The notes: generated from the letters alone by a model not told the origin. 64,000 nucleotides of DNA from Microbacteriaceae bacterium PS02333 (GCA_029959665.1 JASCOI010000006.1:1-64000), one strand, 5' to 3'. Numbered from the stretch's first letter, positions 51,647 to 60,140 are shown. Translations and numbers: made by a program.

Positions 51647-52951
51647 ATGACCAACGGCAACAGTCTCGATCCCTGGTACGACTCCTACGCCCAGCGCACC
51701 GCCGGGCTGAGCGCTTCCGAGGTACGAGCTCTGTTCGCCGTCGCGTCGAGGCCCGAGGTGGTCTCGCTCGCCGGCGGCATGCCGTTCGTCTCCGCGCTCC
51801 CGCGTGAGCTCGTCACGGGCTCCCTGGACCGCGTGATGGCCGAGGACGCCGCCATGGCCCTGCAGTACGGCGGGGGACAGGGTCTGCGCTCCCTGCGCGA
51901 GCACATCGTGGACATCATGTCGCTCGAGGGCATCCGTGCAAGCGCCGAGGACGTCGTGGTGACGACCGGCTCGCAGCACGCGCTCGACCTCGTCACGCGG
52001 CTGTTCATCGACCCGGGCGACGTCGTCCTCGCCGAGTCCCCGTCCTACGTCGGCGCGATCGGCGTGTTCCGCTCGTACCAGGCCGAGACGGTCCACGTGG
52101 CGACGGACGAGCACGGGCTCGTGCCGGAAGCCCTCCGCGAGACGATCGCCAACCTCCGCGCAGCAGGCAAGCGGATGAAGTTCCTGTACACGATCCCGAA
52201 CTTCCACAACCCCGCGGGCGTCACCATGAGCCGCGAGCGCCGCATCGAGGTGCTCGACATCTGCCGCTCGAACAACATCCTGGTGCTCGAGGACAACCCG
52301 TACGGGCTCCTCTGGTTCGACGAGCCCGCGCCGCAGGCGATCCGCTCGATCGACGACGAGGGCGTGGTGTACCTCGGGTCCTTCTCGAAGACCCTCGCAC
52401 CCGGCTTCCGCGTCGGCTGGGCCCTCGCGCCGCACGCGATCCGCGAGAAGCTCGTCCTCGCCAACGAATCCGCGGTCCTGGCGCCGAACTCATTCGGCCA
52501 GTACGTCGTGAACGCCTACCTCGACGCAGCCGACTGGAAGGGTCAGGTCGACACCTTCCGCGGCATCTACACGGAGCGCCGCAACGCGATGTTCTCTGCG
52601 CTGGGGGAGTTCCTCCCGGACCTGACGTGGACGAAGCCGAACGGTGGCTTCTTCGTCTGGCTGACGCTGCCGGAGTCGCTCGACTCCAAGGCGATGCTGC
52701 CGCGTGCCGTCAAGGAGCTCGTGGCCTACACGCCCGGTACCGCGTTCTACGCGGACGGTCGGGGTCAGCAGCACATCCGTCTGTCGTTCTGCTACCCGAC
52801 GGCCGAGCAGATCCGCGTCGGCGTGAAGCGGCTCGCGAACGTCGTCAACGACGAGCTCGAACTCATCGAGACGTTCGGTCCCGCGACGCGTCCGAACACC
52901 GTCGTGCGTCAGGGCTCCTCGGTGAGCGCTCCACCGCCGAACATCTCCTGA
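51647..52951 (+). CDS. PLP-dependent aminotransferase (LysN/MocR-like fold)
   Basis: A 434-aa fold-type I aminotransferase. VVTTGSQHALDLVTRLF, YTIPNFHNPAGVTMS, LEDNPYGLLWFDE and the PLP-lysine block YLGSFSKTLAPGFRVGW (Lys in SFSKTLAPG) mark the class I/II domain. The N-terminal helix-turn-helix that MocR proteins have is absent, so this is an enzyme such as 2-aminoadipate or valine-pyruvate transaminase; the substrate is not settled. It stands between trxA and ddl, a common order in this family of bacteria. Confidence 0.9.
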   Translation: MTNGNSLDPWYDSYAQRTAGLSASEVRALFAVASRPEVVSLAGGMPFVSALPRELVTGSLDRVMAEDAAMALQYGGGQGLRSLREHIVDIMSLEGIRASAEDVVVTTGSQHALDLVTRLFIDPGDVVLAESPSYVGAIGVFRSYQAETVHVATDEHGLVPEALRETIANLRAAGKRMKFLYTIPNFHNPAGVTMSRERRIEVLDICRSNNILVLEDNPYGLLWFDEPAPQAIRSIDDEGVVYLGSFSKTLAPGFRVGWALAPHAIREKLVLANESAVLAPNSFGQYVVNAYLDAADWKGQVDTFRGIYTERRNAMFSALGEFLPDLTWTKPNGGFFVWLTLPESLDSKAMLPRAVKELVAYTPGTAFYADGRGQQHIRLSFCYPTAEQIRVGVKRLANVVNDELELIETFGPATRPNTVVRQGSSVSAPPPNIS

Positions 52952-52997
52952 TCAGCACTTTCCACGCGCTTCACGCAGTACCCGGAGGTCTCCTCGC

Positions 52998-53960
52998 ATG
53001 GCCGAGCTCACCCGTCGCCACGTCGTCGTCGTCGCTGGGGGCATCTCGCACGAGCGTGATGTCTCCCTGCGGTCGGGCCGGCGGGTCGCCGACTCGCTGA
53101 CGGGATACGGCTGGCAGGTCGACCTCCGGGACGCCGACGCGTCCCTGCTGCCGGCCCTCGCCGAGTCCCGTCCGGACGTCGTGTGGCCGGCACTGCACGG
53201 TGCGTCCGGTGAGGACGGTGCGCTCCGCGGCATCCTGGAGGCCCTGGACATCCCGTTCGTCGGCTCACGTTCCACGTCGGCCCGGCTGGCATGGGACAAG
53301 CCCACGGCGTCATCGTTGGTCGCCAGGACCGGCGTGCACACCCCGCGCTCGGTGACACTGTCCCACGACGTCTTCCGCGAGCTCGGTGCCGTCGGGGTAC
53401 TCGAGAGCATCGCGGCGGAGCACCCGGTTCCCCTCGCGGTGAAGCCGGCCCGGGGCGGGAGCGCACAAGGTGTGACGCTCGTCGAGGACACGAACGACCT
53501 CCCGCGTGCGATGGTCACGGCGTACACGTACTGCGACGACGTCGTCGTGGAGCAACTCATCCGCGGGACCGAGGTGGCCGTGGGGATCATCGACACGGGC
53601 GACGGTCCCGTTGCCCTGGCGCCGGTCGAGATCGTGCCCAGGAACGGCTTCTACGGCTTCGAGGCACGCTACAACGCGGGGGAGACGACGTTCTACACCC
53701 CCGCCCGCCTCTCGGCCGAGCACGCCGCAGCAGCAGCATCGGCCGCCGTTGATGCCCACATCGCGCTCGGTCTCCGGCACATCTCCCGGGTCGACCTGAT
53801 CATCGACGGTGCCGGTACGCCGTGGTTCCTCGAAGCGAACGTGCTCCCGGGGCTCACCGAGACCTCGCTCGTCCCGCAGGCGCTCTCCGCGTCCGGGTTC
53901 GACCTCGGCTGGACCTACGCCGAACTCGCCGAGCAGGCGATCCGCGACCACGCCGTGTAG
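52998..53960 (+). CDS. ddl: D-alanine--D-alanine ligase
   Basis: A 320-aa ATP-grasp ligase that makes the D-Ala-D-Ala dipeptide of peptidoglycan. VVVAGGISHERDVSLRSGR, WPALHGASGEDGALRGILEAL, KPARGGSAQGV, the Glu-rich VVEQLIRGTEVAVGI and FLEANVLPGLTETSLVPQ are the standard motifs. Somewhat shorter than E. coli DdlB-type loops but complete. Many actinobacteria keep a ddl-like ATP-grasp gene at this origin-proximal position; a second ddl elsewhere is possible, so specificity could differ. Confidence 0.88.
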   Translation: MAELTRRHVVVVAGGISHERDVSLRSGRRVADSLTGYGWQVDLRDADASLLPALAESRPDVVWPALHGASGEDGALRGILEALDIPFVGSRSTSARLAWDKPTASSLVARTGVHTPRSVTLSHDVFRELGAVGVLESIAAEHPVPLAVKPARGGSAQGVTLVEDTNDLPRAMVTAYTYCDDVVVEQLIRGTEVAVGIIDTGDGPVALAPVEIVPRNGFYGFEARYNAGETTFYTPARLSAEHAAAAASAAVDAHIALGLRHISRVDLIIDGAGTPWFLEANVLPGLTETSLVPQALSASGFDLGWTYAELAEQAIRDHAV

Positions 53961-53966
53961 TCGCGA

Positions 53967-54584
53967 GTGCCCCGGTTGCGCGGCTGCCGAGTCGGTGTTC
54001 CACGTGGAACGGCCACCGCATCCGTAGTTGTCGGCGTCGCGCTCGGTGCGGTGCTCTGGTCGGAGTGGGTGCACGCCCGAGCGTCCACGCGTCGTCTCGG
54101 TACCGCACGTACCGGGCCGCGGACCCATGGCGTCGTCGTGGTACTCGGGTTCGCCGACGCGGGTCCCACCGCGAACGGCATCAACCGATGGCGAGCGCGG
54201 ATGGCCGTCCGGTCGGCCGTGCCGGGATCCACGACGATCATCACCTCCGGGGGACCGGTCCGTGGACCGGTCGCTGAGGCCACCCTGCTCGCCCGGTACA
54301 TCCGTTCCGATCTCGGCTGGGACGGCCTGCTGATCGAGGAGACGGCGAGTACCAGTACGTGGGAGAACGTCCGCGACGTGATCCCCGATCTCGAGTCCGC
54401 GGACTGGATCGTCTTCGCCTCGAACGCGCTGCACGCCGAGAAGGCGCGCGAGTACCTCCGGCGGCAGCGCCCCGACCTCGCAGCACGACTCGTGCGTGGG
54501 CAGGAACACCGCTTTGGCGAGATGTTCCACGTGAAACCCGCGTTCGCCGTGGTGGGGCTCGTGAAGCTGCGCGCACTGCGCTGA
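53967..54584 (+). CDS. YdcF-like (DUF218) membrane-anchored protein
   Basis: A 205-aa protein with one N-terminal TM helix (ASVVVGVALGAVLW) and a DUF218/YdcF domain: HGVVVVLGFAD, IITSGGPV, IEETASTSTWENV and ADWIVFASNALHAEKA. The family includes SanA-type envelope proteins. Two parS-like sites fall inside the coding sequence (53997 and 54524), which shapes the residues GVPRGTA and MFHVKP. The start is uncertain because the frame begins only 6 bases after ddl. Confidence 0.75.
   Translation: MPRLRGCRVGVPRGTATASVVVGVALGAVLWSEWVHARASTRRLGTARTGPRTHGVVVVLGFADAGPTANGINRWRARMAVRSAVPGSTTIITSGGPVRGPVAEATLLARYIRSDLGWDGLLIEETASTSTWENVRDVIPDLESADWIVFASNALHAEKAREYLRRQRPDLAARLVRGQEHRFGEMFHVKPAFAVVGLVKLRALR
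53997..54010. promoter_or_regulatory. parS site 1
   Basis: GTTCCACGTGGAAC, a perfect 14-bp palindrome matching the ParB-binding parS type, lies within the 5' end of the YdcF-like gene. Confidence 0.88.
54524..54537. promoter_or_regulatory. parS site 2
   Basis: GTTCCACGTGAAAC differs by one base from the palindromic form and matches the hybrid parS consensus. It lies within the 3' end of the YdcF-like gene. Confidence 0.85.
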
Positions 54585-54596
54585 CCGACCGCTGGT

Positions 54597-54610
54597 GTTC
54601 CACGTGGAAC
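54597..54610. promoter_or_regulatory. parS site 3
   Basis: GTTCCACGTGGAAC, perfect palindrome, intergenic between the YdcF-like gene and the first clpP gene. Confidence 0.9.
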
Positions 54611-54686
54611 ACTGACGCTGCCGTGAGCAGCGCTGCTGTCAGCAGCATGCCGTGCGGGCGGTTCCGCACTGGGAGACGCTGAGCAC

Positions 54687-55325
54687 ATGGCTGAAGCACC
54701 CACGATCCCGATGTTCGACATGCATGCGCGCCGAGAACTGCTCGAGCGGCGTGTGCTCGTCCTCGACGGGGCTCTCGACGACGACAACGGCACGCTCCTC
54801 ATGACGCAGCTGCTCACCCTCAGTGCTGACGACCCCACCACTGACATCCAGCTCTGGATCCACTCACCCGGTGGCTCCGTTCCCGCGATGCTCGCGATCC
54901 GCGACCTCATGCGGGCGATCCCGAACGACGTCGGGACGCTCGTCCTCGGCATGGCGTGCAGTGCAGGACAGTTCCTGCTCTCCGCCGGGACACCGGGGAA
55001 GCGCCGTGCCTTCGCGCACTCCCGAGTGCTGATGCACCAGGGGTCAGCGGGCATCGGCGGCTCGGCCGTGGACATCGAACTCCAGGCGGACGCGCTGCGA
55101 TCCACCCGCGACACCGTCCTCGGACTCATCGCGAGCGACACCGGGCAGCCACTGGACCGAGTGTTCGAGGACTCCCTGCACGATCACTGGTACTCCGCCC
55201 GGGAAGCACTCGACTACGGGTTCGTCGACGTCATCCTCACCAGCACCGAGGACATCGTTTCCACGTCGAGAGCCGGACGGCCGCGGACCGGCTTCGTCGG
55301 TACCGGAGCGGAGGTTGCGCGATGA
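54687..55325 (+). CDS. ClpP-family protease subunit, active-type
   Basis: A 212-aa S14 peptidase. IHSPGGSVPAMLAI forms the oxyanion loop, Ser92 in LGMACSAGQFLLSAG is the nucleophile, and His117 in VLMHQGSAG and a distal Asp complete the triad. Its stop overlaps the start of the second clpP gene by 4 nt. With the PopR-like regulator convergent downstream, this corresponds to the accessory clpP3-clpP4 type operon described in Streptomyces rather than the essential clpP1-clpP2. Confidence 0.9.
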   Translation: MAEAPTIPMFDMHARRELLERRVLVLDGALDDDNGTLLMTQLLTLSADDPTTDIQLWIHSPGGSVPAMLAIRDLMRAIPNDVGTLVLGMACSAGQFLLSAGTPGKRRAFAHSRVLMHQGSAGIGGSAVDIELQADALRSTRDTVLGLIASDTGQPLDRVFEDSLHDHWYSAREALDYGFVDVILTSTEDIVSTSRAGRPRTGFVGTGAEVAR

Positions 55326-55909
55326 GCAGTTACACGATCCCCAACGTCGTCGCCCGTGACGCGCGCGGCGAACGCATCATGGACGTCTACTCCCATCTGC
55401 TCACCGAGCGGATCGTCTACCTCGGTACCGCGATCGACGCCGGGGTGGCGAACACCCTCATCGCGCAGCTTCTGTACCTGGAGTCCGACAACCCGGACTC
55501 GGACGTCCAGCTCTACGTCAACTGCGACGGGGGAGACCCGAGCGCGATGCTCGGCATCTACGACACGATGCGCTTCATCAGGCCGAGCGTGGCGACTACC
55601 TGCGTCGGACAAGCGGTCGGCGTCGGTGCGGCACTCCTCGCCGCGGGCGCAGAGGGCAAACGGTCCGCGCTGCCACACGCAAGGGTTGTCCTGCACCAGC
55701 CAGCGTCACAGGGGCAGGGCACCATCCCGGACCTCATCCTCCAGGCAGACGAGCTCGTGCGCATCCGGAGCGACATGGAAGCAATCGTTGCGGAACACTC
55801 CGGACAGACGTCCGCACGACTCCGCGCCGACACCGATCACGACCGAGTGTTCTCGGCCACGCAGGCCCGCGAGTACGGGCTGATCGACCACGTCCTCGCG
55901 GCTCGCTGA
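55322..55909 (+). CDS. ClpP-family subunit lacking the catalytic serine
   Basis: A 195-aa S14 family protein. The fold motifs are present (IAQLLYLESDNPDSDVQLYVN, YDTMRFIRPSV, LLAAGAEGKRSALPHARVVLHQPA with His125). However, the nucleophile segment that reads QAASMGA in active ClpP is QAVGVGA, with Gly100 where Ser should be. NCDGG also replaces the usual NSPGG. It is thus probably a non-catalytic subunit that pairs with the upstream active subunit, analogous to ClpR proteins. The reading frame is intact and well conserved, so it is not a pseudogene. Confidence 0.88.
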   Translation: MSSYTIPNVVARDARGERIMDVYSHLLTERIVYLGTAIDAGVANTLIAQLLYLESDNPDSDVQLYVNCDGGDPSAMLGIYDTMRFIRPSVATTCVGQAVGVGAALLAAGAEGKRSALPHARVVLHQPASQGQGTIPDLILQADELVRIRSDMEAIVAEHSGQTSARLRADTDHDRVFSATQAREYGLIDHVLAAR

Positions 55910-55911
55910 GG

Positions 55912-56223
55912 TCAGGCCGCCAGCGCGAATTGCGATCGGACCTGCGCCTGGGCTTCGGCGCCGTTCCGAGCGCGCGCTCGGAGGCCTTCAGCGACAGCAC
56001 TCGTGAGGTCGAGCAGGGAGGTGTCGAGCGCCCCGGCCACGGCGGCGAGCATCTCGCTCGACGGCTCCTTGCGACCGCGCTCCATCTCCGACAGGTACTG
56101 CGGCGATACTCCCGCACGCCGAGCAATGTCGTTGATGGTCGCGGCTCGCTCCCGCCGGAGGTCGCGAAGTCGTTCACCGACCACGTGACGCCACAGCGGT
56201 TCGGTCGAGTCAGTGTTGGACAT
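55912..56223 (-). CDS. PopR/ClgR-like XRE regulator
   Basis: A 103-aa protein, almost entirely a Cro/CI helix-turn-helix: WRHVVGERLRDLRRERAATINDIARRAGVSPQYLSEMERGRKEPSSEMLAAVAGAL carries the pattern of the ClgR/PopR activators of clp genes (SPQYLSEMERGRKEPS). It ends QFALAA. In Streptomyces, PopR is degraded by ClpP through its two terminal alanines, so the LAA end fits a feedback degron. Convergent with the clpP pair, 2 bp apart. Confidence 0.9.
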   Translation of the reverse strand: MSNTDSTEPLWRHVVGERLRDLRRERAATINDIARRAGVSPQYLSEMERGRKEPSSEMLAAVAGALDTSLLDLTSAVAEGLRARARNGAEAQAQVRSQFALAA

Positions 56224-56282
56224 CAGCGTCTCCTCCGGTCAGGCGTGTCCGTCCAGCCTGGCCGCTCGACGGCGGTTCCGAT

Positions 56283-56296
56283 GTTCCACGTGGAAC
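56283..56296. promoter_or_regulatory. parS site 4
   Basis: GTTCCACGTGGAAC, perfect palindrome in the intergenic region upstream of the PopR-like gene. Confidence 0.9.
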
Positions 56297-56417
56297 GCCC
56301 ACAGCGAACAGCCGCAGCGCCGGGGCTCAGCGCTTTCTCTGATCCCCGAGAACGACGCGGGTGGGCGCGGTCCTGCGCGACCGCCCTCTCGGCCAGGAGA
56401 CGGCCACACAGCGCCGC

Positions 56418-57004
56418 TCAGGAGCGGTACTGTGCGAGCACGCGACCACCGCGTGCCGGCGTGACCGTCTCCAGCGCAAGATCAAAGCGGCGCTCCCCGC
56501 CGAACAGACGCTCCCCGCTGCCGAAGACGATCGGATGCACGATGAGCAGGAGCGTGTCCACCAGCCCAGCGGAAGCAGGAGCGACCGGAGCAGCTCGCCG
56601 CTCCCCATCATCACCACGTGCCCCTCGTGTCGTTCCCGCAGATCTGCAAGGCGAGCCGTGACGTCCCCGGTGACGAGGCTGGAATTCGGACAGGGGAGGT
56701 CGGCCGGTGTTCCACGTGAAACGACGTACTTGTCAACTGCATTGAGGCCGTCCTTGAACGGCCCACCGACAGCGTTCCAATGGCCGACCATGTCGTCGTA
56801 GATGCGACGGCCGAACAGCCACGACGACGACGGTCCCATGACGGATCCCATCGCCGCCCCGAGAGCAGGATCTGGCTGCTCCACATCATCCCCGCCCGAG
56901 GCCCACCCGCTGAAGGCGAAGCCACCACGACGATCTTCGTCAGGACGACCGGGGCCCTGCATCACACCGTCGAGCGTGACGTGATTGATGACGGCGATCC
57001 CCAT
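56418..57004 (-). pseudogene. Dihydrofolate reductase/RibD-like protein, frame-disrupted
   Basis: The first 140 codons encode a RibD C-terminal/DHFR-like protein (VINHVTLDGVMQGPG, WLFGRRIYDDMVGHW, HVVMMGSGELLRSLL). Near 56565-56585 the frame shifts by one: the natural continuation AGLVDTLLLIVHPIVFGSGE, then LFGGERRFDLALETVTP, is found in the next frame and ends with TGA at 56418-56420. The gene therefore has a one-base indel, real or a sequence error. A parS-like site lies inside it at 56710 and another just before its start at 57014. Confidence 0.75.
56710..56723. promoter_or_regulatory. parS site 5
   Basis: GTTCCACGTGAAAC, hybrid parS form, inside the DHFR-like gene. Confidence 0.85.
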
Positions 57005-57013
57005 AGCTGCTTC

Positions 57014-57027
57014 GTTCCACGTGGAAC
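57014..57027. promoter_or_regulatory. parS site 6
   Basis: GTTCCACGTGGAAC, perfect palindrome between the parB stop (57049) and the DHFR-like gene start. Confidence 0.9.
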
Positions 57028-57048
57028 ATACGCCCCTGAAGGAGGAGG

Positions 57049-58029
57049 TCAGCCGTTGACGTCCTCAGCCCCCAGCTCGCCGAGGATGCGATTCAGGTCC
57101 GCCGCGTTGGCGAAGTCGATCGTGACACGACCCTTGCGGGCACCGACAGCGATCCGGACACGGGTGTTCAAGCGGTCCCCGAGGCGTTCCGCGACGTCCG
57201 CAAAGTGCGCGTCACGCTTGCTCGGCTGGGCCGGGGCCTTCTTGGGCGAGCCCTGCGCCAGCTGCTGCGCTGCGGCTTCTGCCTGCCGAACGGAGAGGTC
57301 CTCGTTCACGATCTTCTCGGCGAGGTACTCCATCGCTTCGGCATCGGGCGCCGCCAGGATCGCACGAGCGTGTCCCGCGGACAGGACACCGGCCGCGACA
57401 CGGCGCTGCACGGGGGAGGGCAGTCGCAGCAGACGGATCGTGTTCGTGATCTGGGGGCGTGAGCGGCCGATGCGCTGCGCCAGCTGCTCCTGGGTGATAC
57501 CGAAGTCCGCGAGGAGCTGCTGGTAGGCCGAGGCCTCTTCGAGCGGGTTGAGATTCGCGCGGTGGAGGTTCTCGAGCAGCGCGTCCCGGAGCATCGCGTC
57601 ATCCGGCGTTTCCTTGACGATCGCCGGGATCGTAGCGAGACCGAGCTCCTTCGTCGCGCGCAGCCGGCGCTCACCCATGATGAGCTCGTACTGCGGCTCC
57701 GTTCCGGTGGCACCCGCGAGCGGTCGGACGACGATGGGCTGCAGCACGCCGATCTCGCGGATGGAGTGCACGAGCTCCTGGAGCTCCTCCTCGCGGAACT
57801 CCAGACGAGGCTGCTGCGCGTTCGGGACGATGTCGAGCGGGTTGAGGTTCGCGAGACGAGCGCCGGGAACCGCGACGAGGTCCTCCGCTGTGCCACCGTC
57901 GATGGCCGGCGCCGACGAGGGCGACCCGCCGGTCGGGAAGAACACGTCGACCGGGCGCTCCTGCTGGTCAGCCGCCGTGGGGATGAGTGCGCCGATTCCC
58001 CGGCCGAGTCCGGTCCGCTTGGGTGCCAT
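57049..58029 (-). CDS. parB: Chromosome partitioning protein ParB
   Basis: A 326-aa CTPase/DNA-binding protein that loads at parS and spreads to organise the origin. RTGLGRGIGALIP opens the protein. LDIVPNAQQPRLEF and MGERRLRATKELGLATIPAIV (nucleotide-binding GERRLRA), the helix-turn-helix TQEQLAQRIGRSRPQITNTIRLL, and a C-terminal dimerisation domain are all in place. Its ATG overlaps the parA stop by one base. The parS sites lie on both sides. Confidence 0.98.
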   Translation of the reverse strand: MAPKRTGLGRGIGALIPTAADQQERPVDVFFPTGGSPSSAPAIDGGTAEDLVAVPGARLANLNPLDIVPNAQQPRLEFREEELQELVHSIREIGVLQPIVVRPLAGATGTEPQYELIMGERRLRATKELGLATIPAIVKETPDDAMLRDALLENLHRANLNPLEEASAYQQLLADFGITQEQLAQRIGRSRPQITNTIRLLRLPSPVQRRVAAGVLSAGHARAILAAPDAEAMEYLAEKIVNEDLSVRQAEAAAQQLAQGSPKKAPAQPSKRDAHFADVAERLGDRLNTRVRIAVGARKGRVTIDFANAADLNRILGELGAEDVNG

Positions 58030-58922
58030 CAGTGCTTCGCTCCTCGTGCTGCGATCTCGGCGGCCGCCTCCAGGTAGGAGAGCGAACCAGTGGAGTTGAC
58101 GTCGTACGCCACGACGCTCTGACCGTAGCTCGGCGCTTCGCTCACCCGCACTGACCGAGGGATCATCGCCTTGAGCACCTGGTCACCGAAGTGCTCGCGC
58201 ACGTCCGCAGCCACCTGGTTGGCGAGGTTCGTGCGGCTGTCGTACATCGTGAGCAGGATCGTCGACACCCGCAGGTTCGGGTTCAGGTGCCGCTCGATGA
58301 GCTCGATGTTACGGAGGAGCTGGCTGAGCCCTTCGAGCGCGTAGTACTCGCACTGGATCGGGATCAGGACCTCTTGTGCGGCGACGAACGCGTTGATGGT
58401 CAGCAGGCCGAGGGACGGCGGGCAGTCGATGAAGACGTAGTGGTACGGCTCGTCGAGCGACGAGAGGTACTGATCGAGGGCCGTCCGGAGTCGCTGCTCG
58501 CGCGCGACGAGCGACACGAGCTCGATCTCCGCGCCGGCCAGGTGGATGGTGGCGGGGACACACCAGAGCGTCTCGGACTCGGGGGAGCGCTGTACCGTGT
58601 CTGCGATCGGTGCCTCGTCGACGATCACGTCGTAGATGCTCGCGACCTCTGCCTGGTGGTTCACACCGAGCGCCGTCGACGCGTTGCCCTGCGGATCGAG
58701 GTCGATCACGAGCACTCGCGCACCACCGTGAGCCAGCGCGGCCGCCAGGTTCACGGTCGTCGTGGTCTTCCCGACGCCCCCCTTCTGGTTCGAGACCGTC
58801 ATGATGCGGGTCTTGTCCGGCAACGGGAACTGCTCGGTGGCGATGGCTCGCCGGCGCCGGTTCAGATCGGCGATCTCACGCGCGAGCGGCGTCGACGCGT
58901 CGTAGTCGGTCGATGAACTCAA
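58029..58922 (-). CDS. parA: Chromosome partitioning ATPase ParA (Soj)
   Basis: A 297-aa deviant Walker ATPase that moves ParB-origin complexes over the nucleoid. MTVSNQKGGVGKTTTTVNLAAAL contains the deviant Walker A loop KGGVGKTT, then VIDLDPQGNASTALG (Walker A') and YVFIDCPPSLGLLTINA (Walker B). An N-terminal extension of about 40 residues is usual in actinobacteria. Transcribed with parB. Confidence 0.98.
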   Translation of the reverse strand: MSSSTDYDASTPLAREIADLNRRRRAIATEQFPLPDKTRIMTVSNQKGGVGKTTTTVNLAAALAHGGARVLVIDLDPQGNASTALGVNHQAEVASIYDVIVDEAPIADTVQRSPESETLWCVPATIHLAGAEIELVSLVAREQRLRTALDQYLSSLDEPYHYVFIDCPPSLGLLTINAFVAAQEVLIPIQCEYYALEGLSQLLRNIELIERHLNPNLRVSTILLTMYDSRTNLANQVAADVREHFGDQVLKAMIPRSVRVSEAPSYGQSVVAYDVNSTGSLSYLEAAAEIAARGAKH

Positions 58923-58946
58923 CGAGTGCCTCTTCCCCGGTTCGAT

Positions 58947-58960
58947 GTTTCACGCGGAAC
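58947..58960. promoter_or_regulatory. Weak parS-like site 7
   Basis: GTTTCACGCGGAAC has the parS layout but a C in the central CACGTG core (CACGCG). It lies 25 bp upstream of parA. It may be a low-affinity site or a decayed one. Confidence 0.5.
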
Positions 58961-59007
58961 GCGGGGCACTGCGCCCGATCCACGAACGATCTCAGCGCCG
59001 CACGGCG

Positions 59008-59646
59008 TCAGTCAACTGTAGCCCGGAACACCCGCGTGGTCTCCTCGACCACACCGACTCCGAGCTCGAGCACCTCGACATCCGAGAGCCGCTTGCGCAG
59101 GATCACCTTGCGTGCCGCAGTCATCTCGTCATCGACCCGGGCACCCTTCATCAGGATGAGCTGCCCACCGGACCGAACAAGAGGCACCGTGATCGGGATC
59201 AGCTTCGAGAGCGCACTGACGGCGCGCGCTGTGACCTGGTCGAGCACGAGGTCATCCGACACGTCCTCGGCCCGCGCGCGGAGCACCGTCACGTTGCCGA
59301 GGCCCAGCCGGTCCGCCTCGGACTGCAACCAGTCCACCCGACGCTCCATCGGCTCGATGAGCGTCATGGACACATCGGGACGGGCGATTGCGAGCACGAG
59401 ACCCGGCAACCCAGCACCGGAACCGACGTCGCCGACGCGACCACCAGCCTCCAGGAGAGGTGCCACCAGCGCGGAGTTGAGGATATGTCGCGTCCACAAC
59501 CGCGGCAGCTCGAGCGGGCCGATGAGGCCGAGCTCCTCGCCGCGCCGAGCGAGCTCGTTCGTGAACGACCGAGCCACCTCGAGCCGGTCACCGAACAGCG
59601 TCGCGGCGACCGCCGGTTCTGCTTCGAGGACCGGGGCGTCCGTCAT
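59008..59646 (-). CDS. rsmG: 16S rRNA (guanine-527-N7)-methyltransferase RsmG
   Basis: A 212-aa SAM-dependent enzyme that methylates G527 of 16S rRNA. VGDVGSGAGLPGLVLAIARPD is the SAM-binding loop, TLIEPMERRVDWLQ and the following motifs complete the Rossmann methyltransferase. FGDRLEVARSFTNELARRGEELGLIGPLE is the typical N-terminus. It overlaps jag by 4 nt. The gene is also called gidB. Confidence 0.96.
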   Translation of the reverse strand: MTDAPVLEAEPAVAATLFGDRLEVARSFTNELARRGEELGLIGPLELPRLWTRHILNSALVAPLLEAGGRVGDVGSGAGLPGLVLAIARPDVSMTLIEPMERRVDWLQSEADRLGLGNVTVLRARAEDVSDDLVLDQVTARAVSALSKLIPITVPLVRSGGQLILMKGARVDDEMTAARKVILRKRLSDVEVLELGVGVVEETTRVFRATVD

Positions 59647-60140
59647 CGGGTGATGACCGTGTGACGGTCGCGACCCTCGCCCTCGGACTCCGAACGGAAG
59701 CCCTTCTCGGCGACGAGGTCGTGGACGAGCTTCCGCTCGTAGGACGACATCGGGGGGAGTGCCGCGGACGCCGAGCCCGCTTCGATGCGCTCGACCGCGG
59801 TGTCCACGAGCCGCTGGAGCTCGGACGCGCGGGCGTCACGCGAGCCGCCGACGTCCAGGATGAGACGGCTGAACTCGCCGGTCTCCGCCTGCACGGCGAT
59901 GCGCGTGAGCTCCTGGAGCGCCGACACCGTGTCCGGCTTTGCAAGGACGCGCAGCGCGTTGCCCTCGTCGGTCACCGAGAGGTAGACGCGACCAGCACGC
60001 TCCTCGATCTCGATGTCACCGTCGAGGTCGCAGATGTCGAGGAGTTCCTCGATGTAGTCGGCGGCGATGTCCGCCTCGTCGCGGGTGTCGTCGTCGACCT
60101 CGGTGGGCTCGACGGTGGCGGCGATGTCCTGCTCGGTCAC
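59643..60140 (-). CDS. R3H-domain RNA-binding protein Jag/KhpB
   Basis: A 165-aa protein. A KH-like domain (IEERAGRVYLSVTDEGNALRVLAKP) is followed by an R3H domain with LILDVGGSRDARASELQRLVDTA and the closing MSSYERKLVHDLVAEKGFRSESEGEGRDRHTVI. In firmicutes KhpB works with KhpA in RNA regulation of cell elongation. The N-terminal Jag domain is replaced by an acidic lead, the normal form in actinobacteria. The gene lies directly between yidC and rsmG. Confidence 0.93.
   Translation of the reverse strand: MTEQDIAATVEPTEVDDDTRDEADIAADYIEELLDICDLDGDIEIEERAGRVYLSVTDEGNALRVLAKPDTVSALQELTRIAVQAETGEFSRLILDVGGSRDARASELQRLVDTAVERIEAGSASAALPPMSSYERKLVHDLVAEKGFRSESEGEGRDRHTVITR

Noticed and set aside
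55256-55272. Possible extra parS (GTTTCCACGTCGAG)
   Set aside because: The core lacks the symmetric CACGTG with matching arms.
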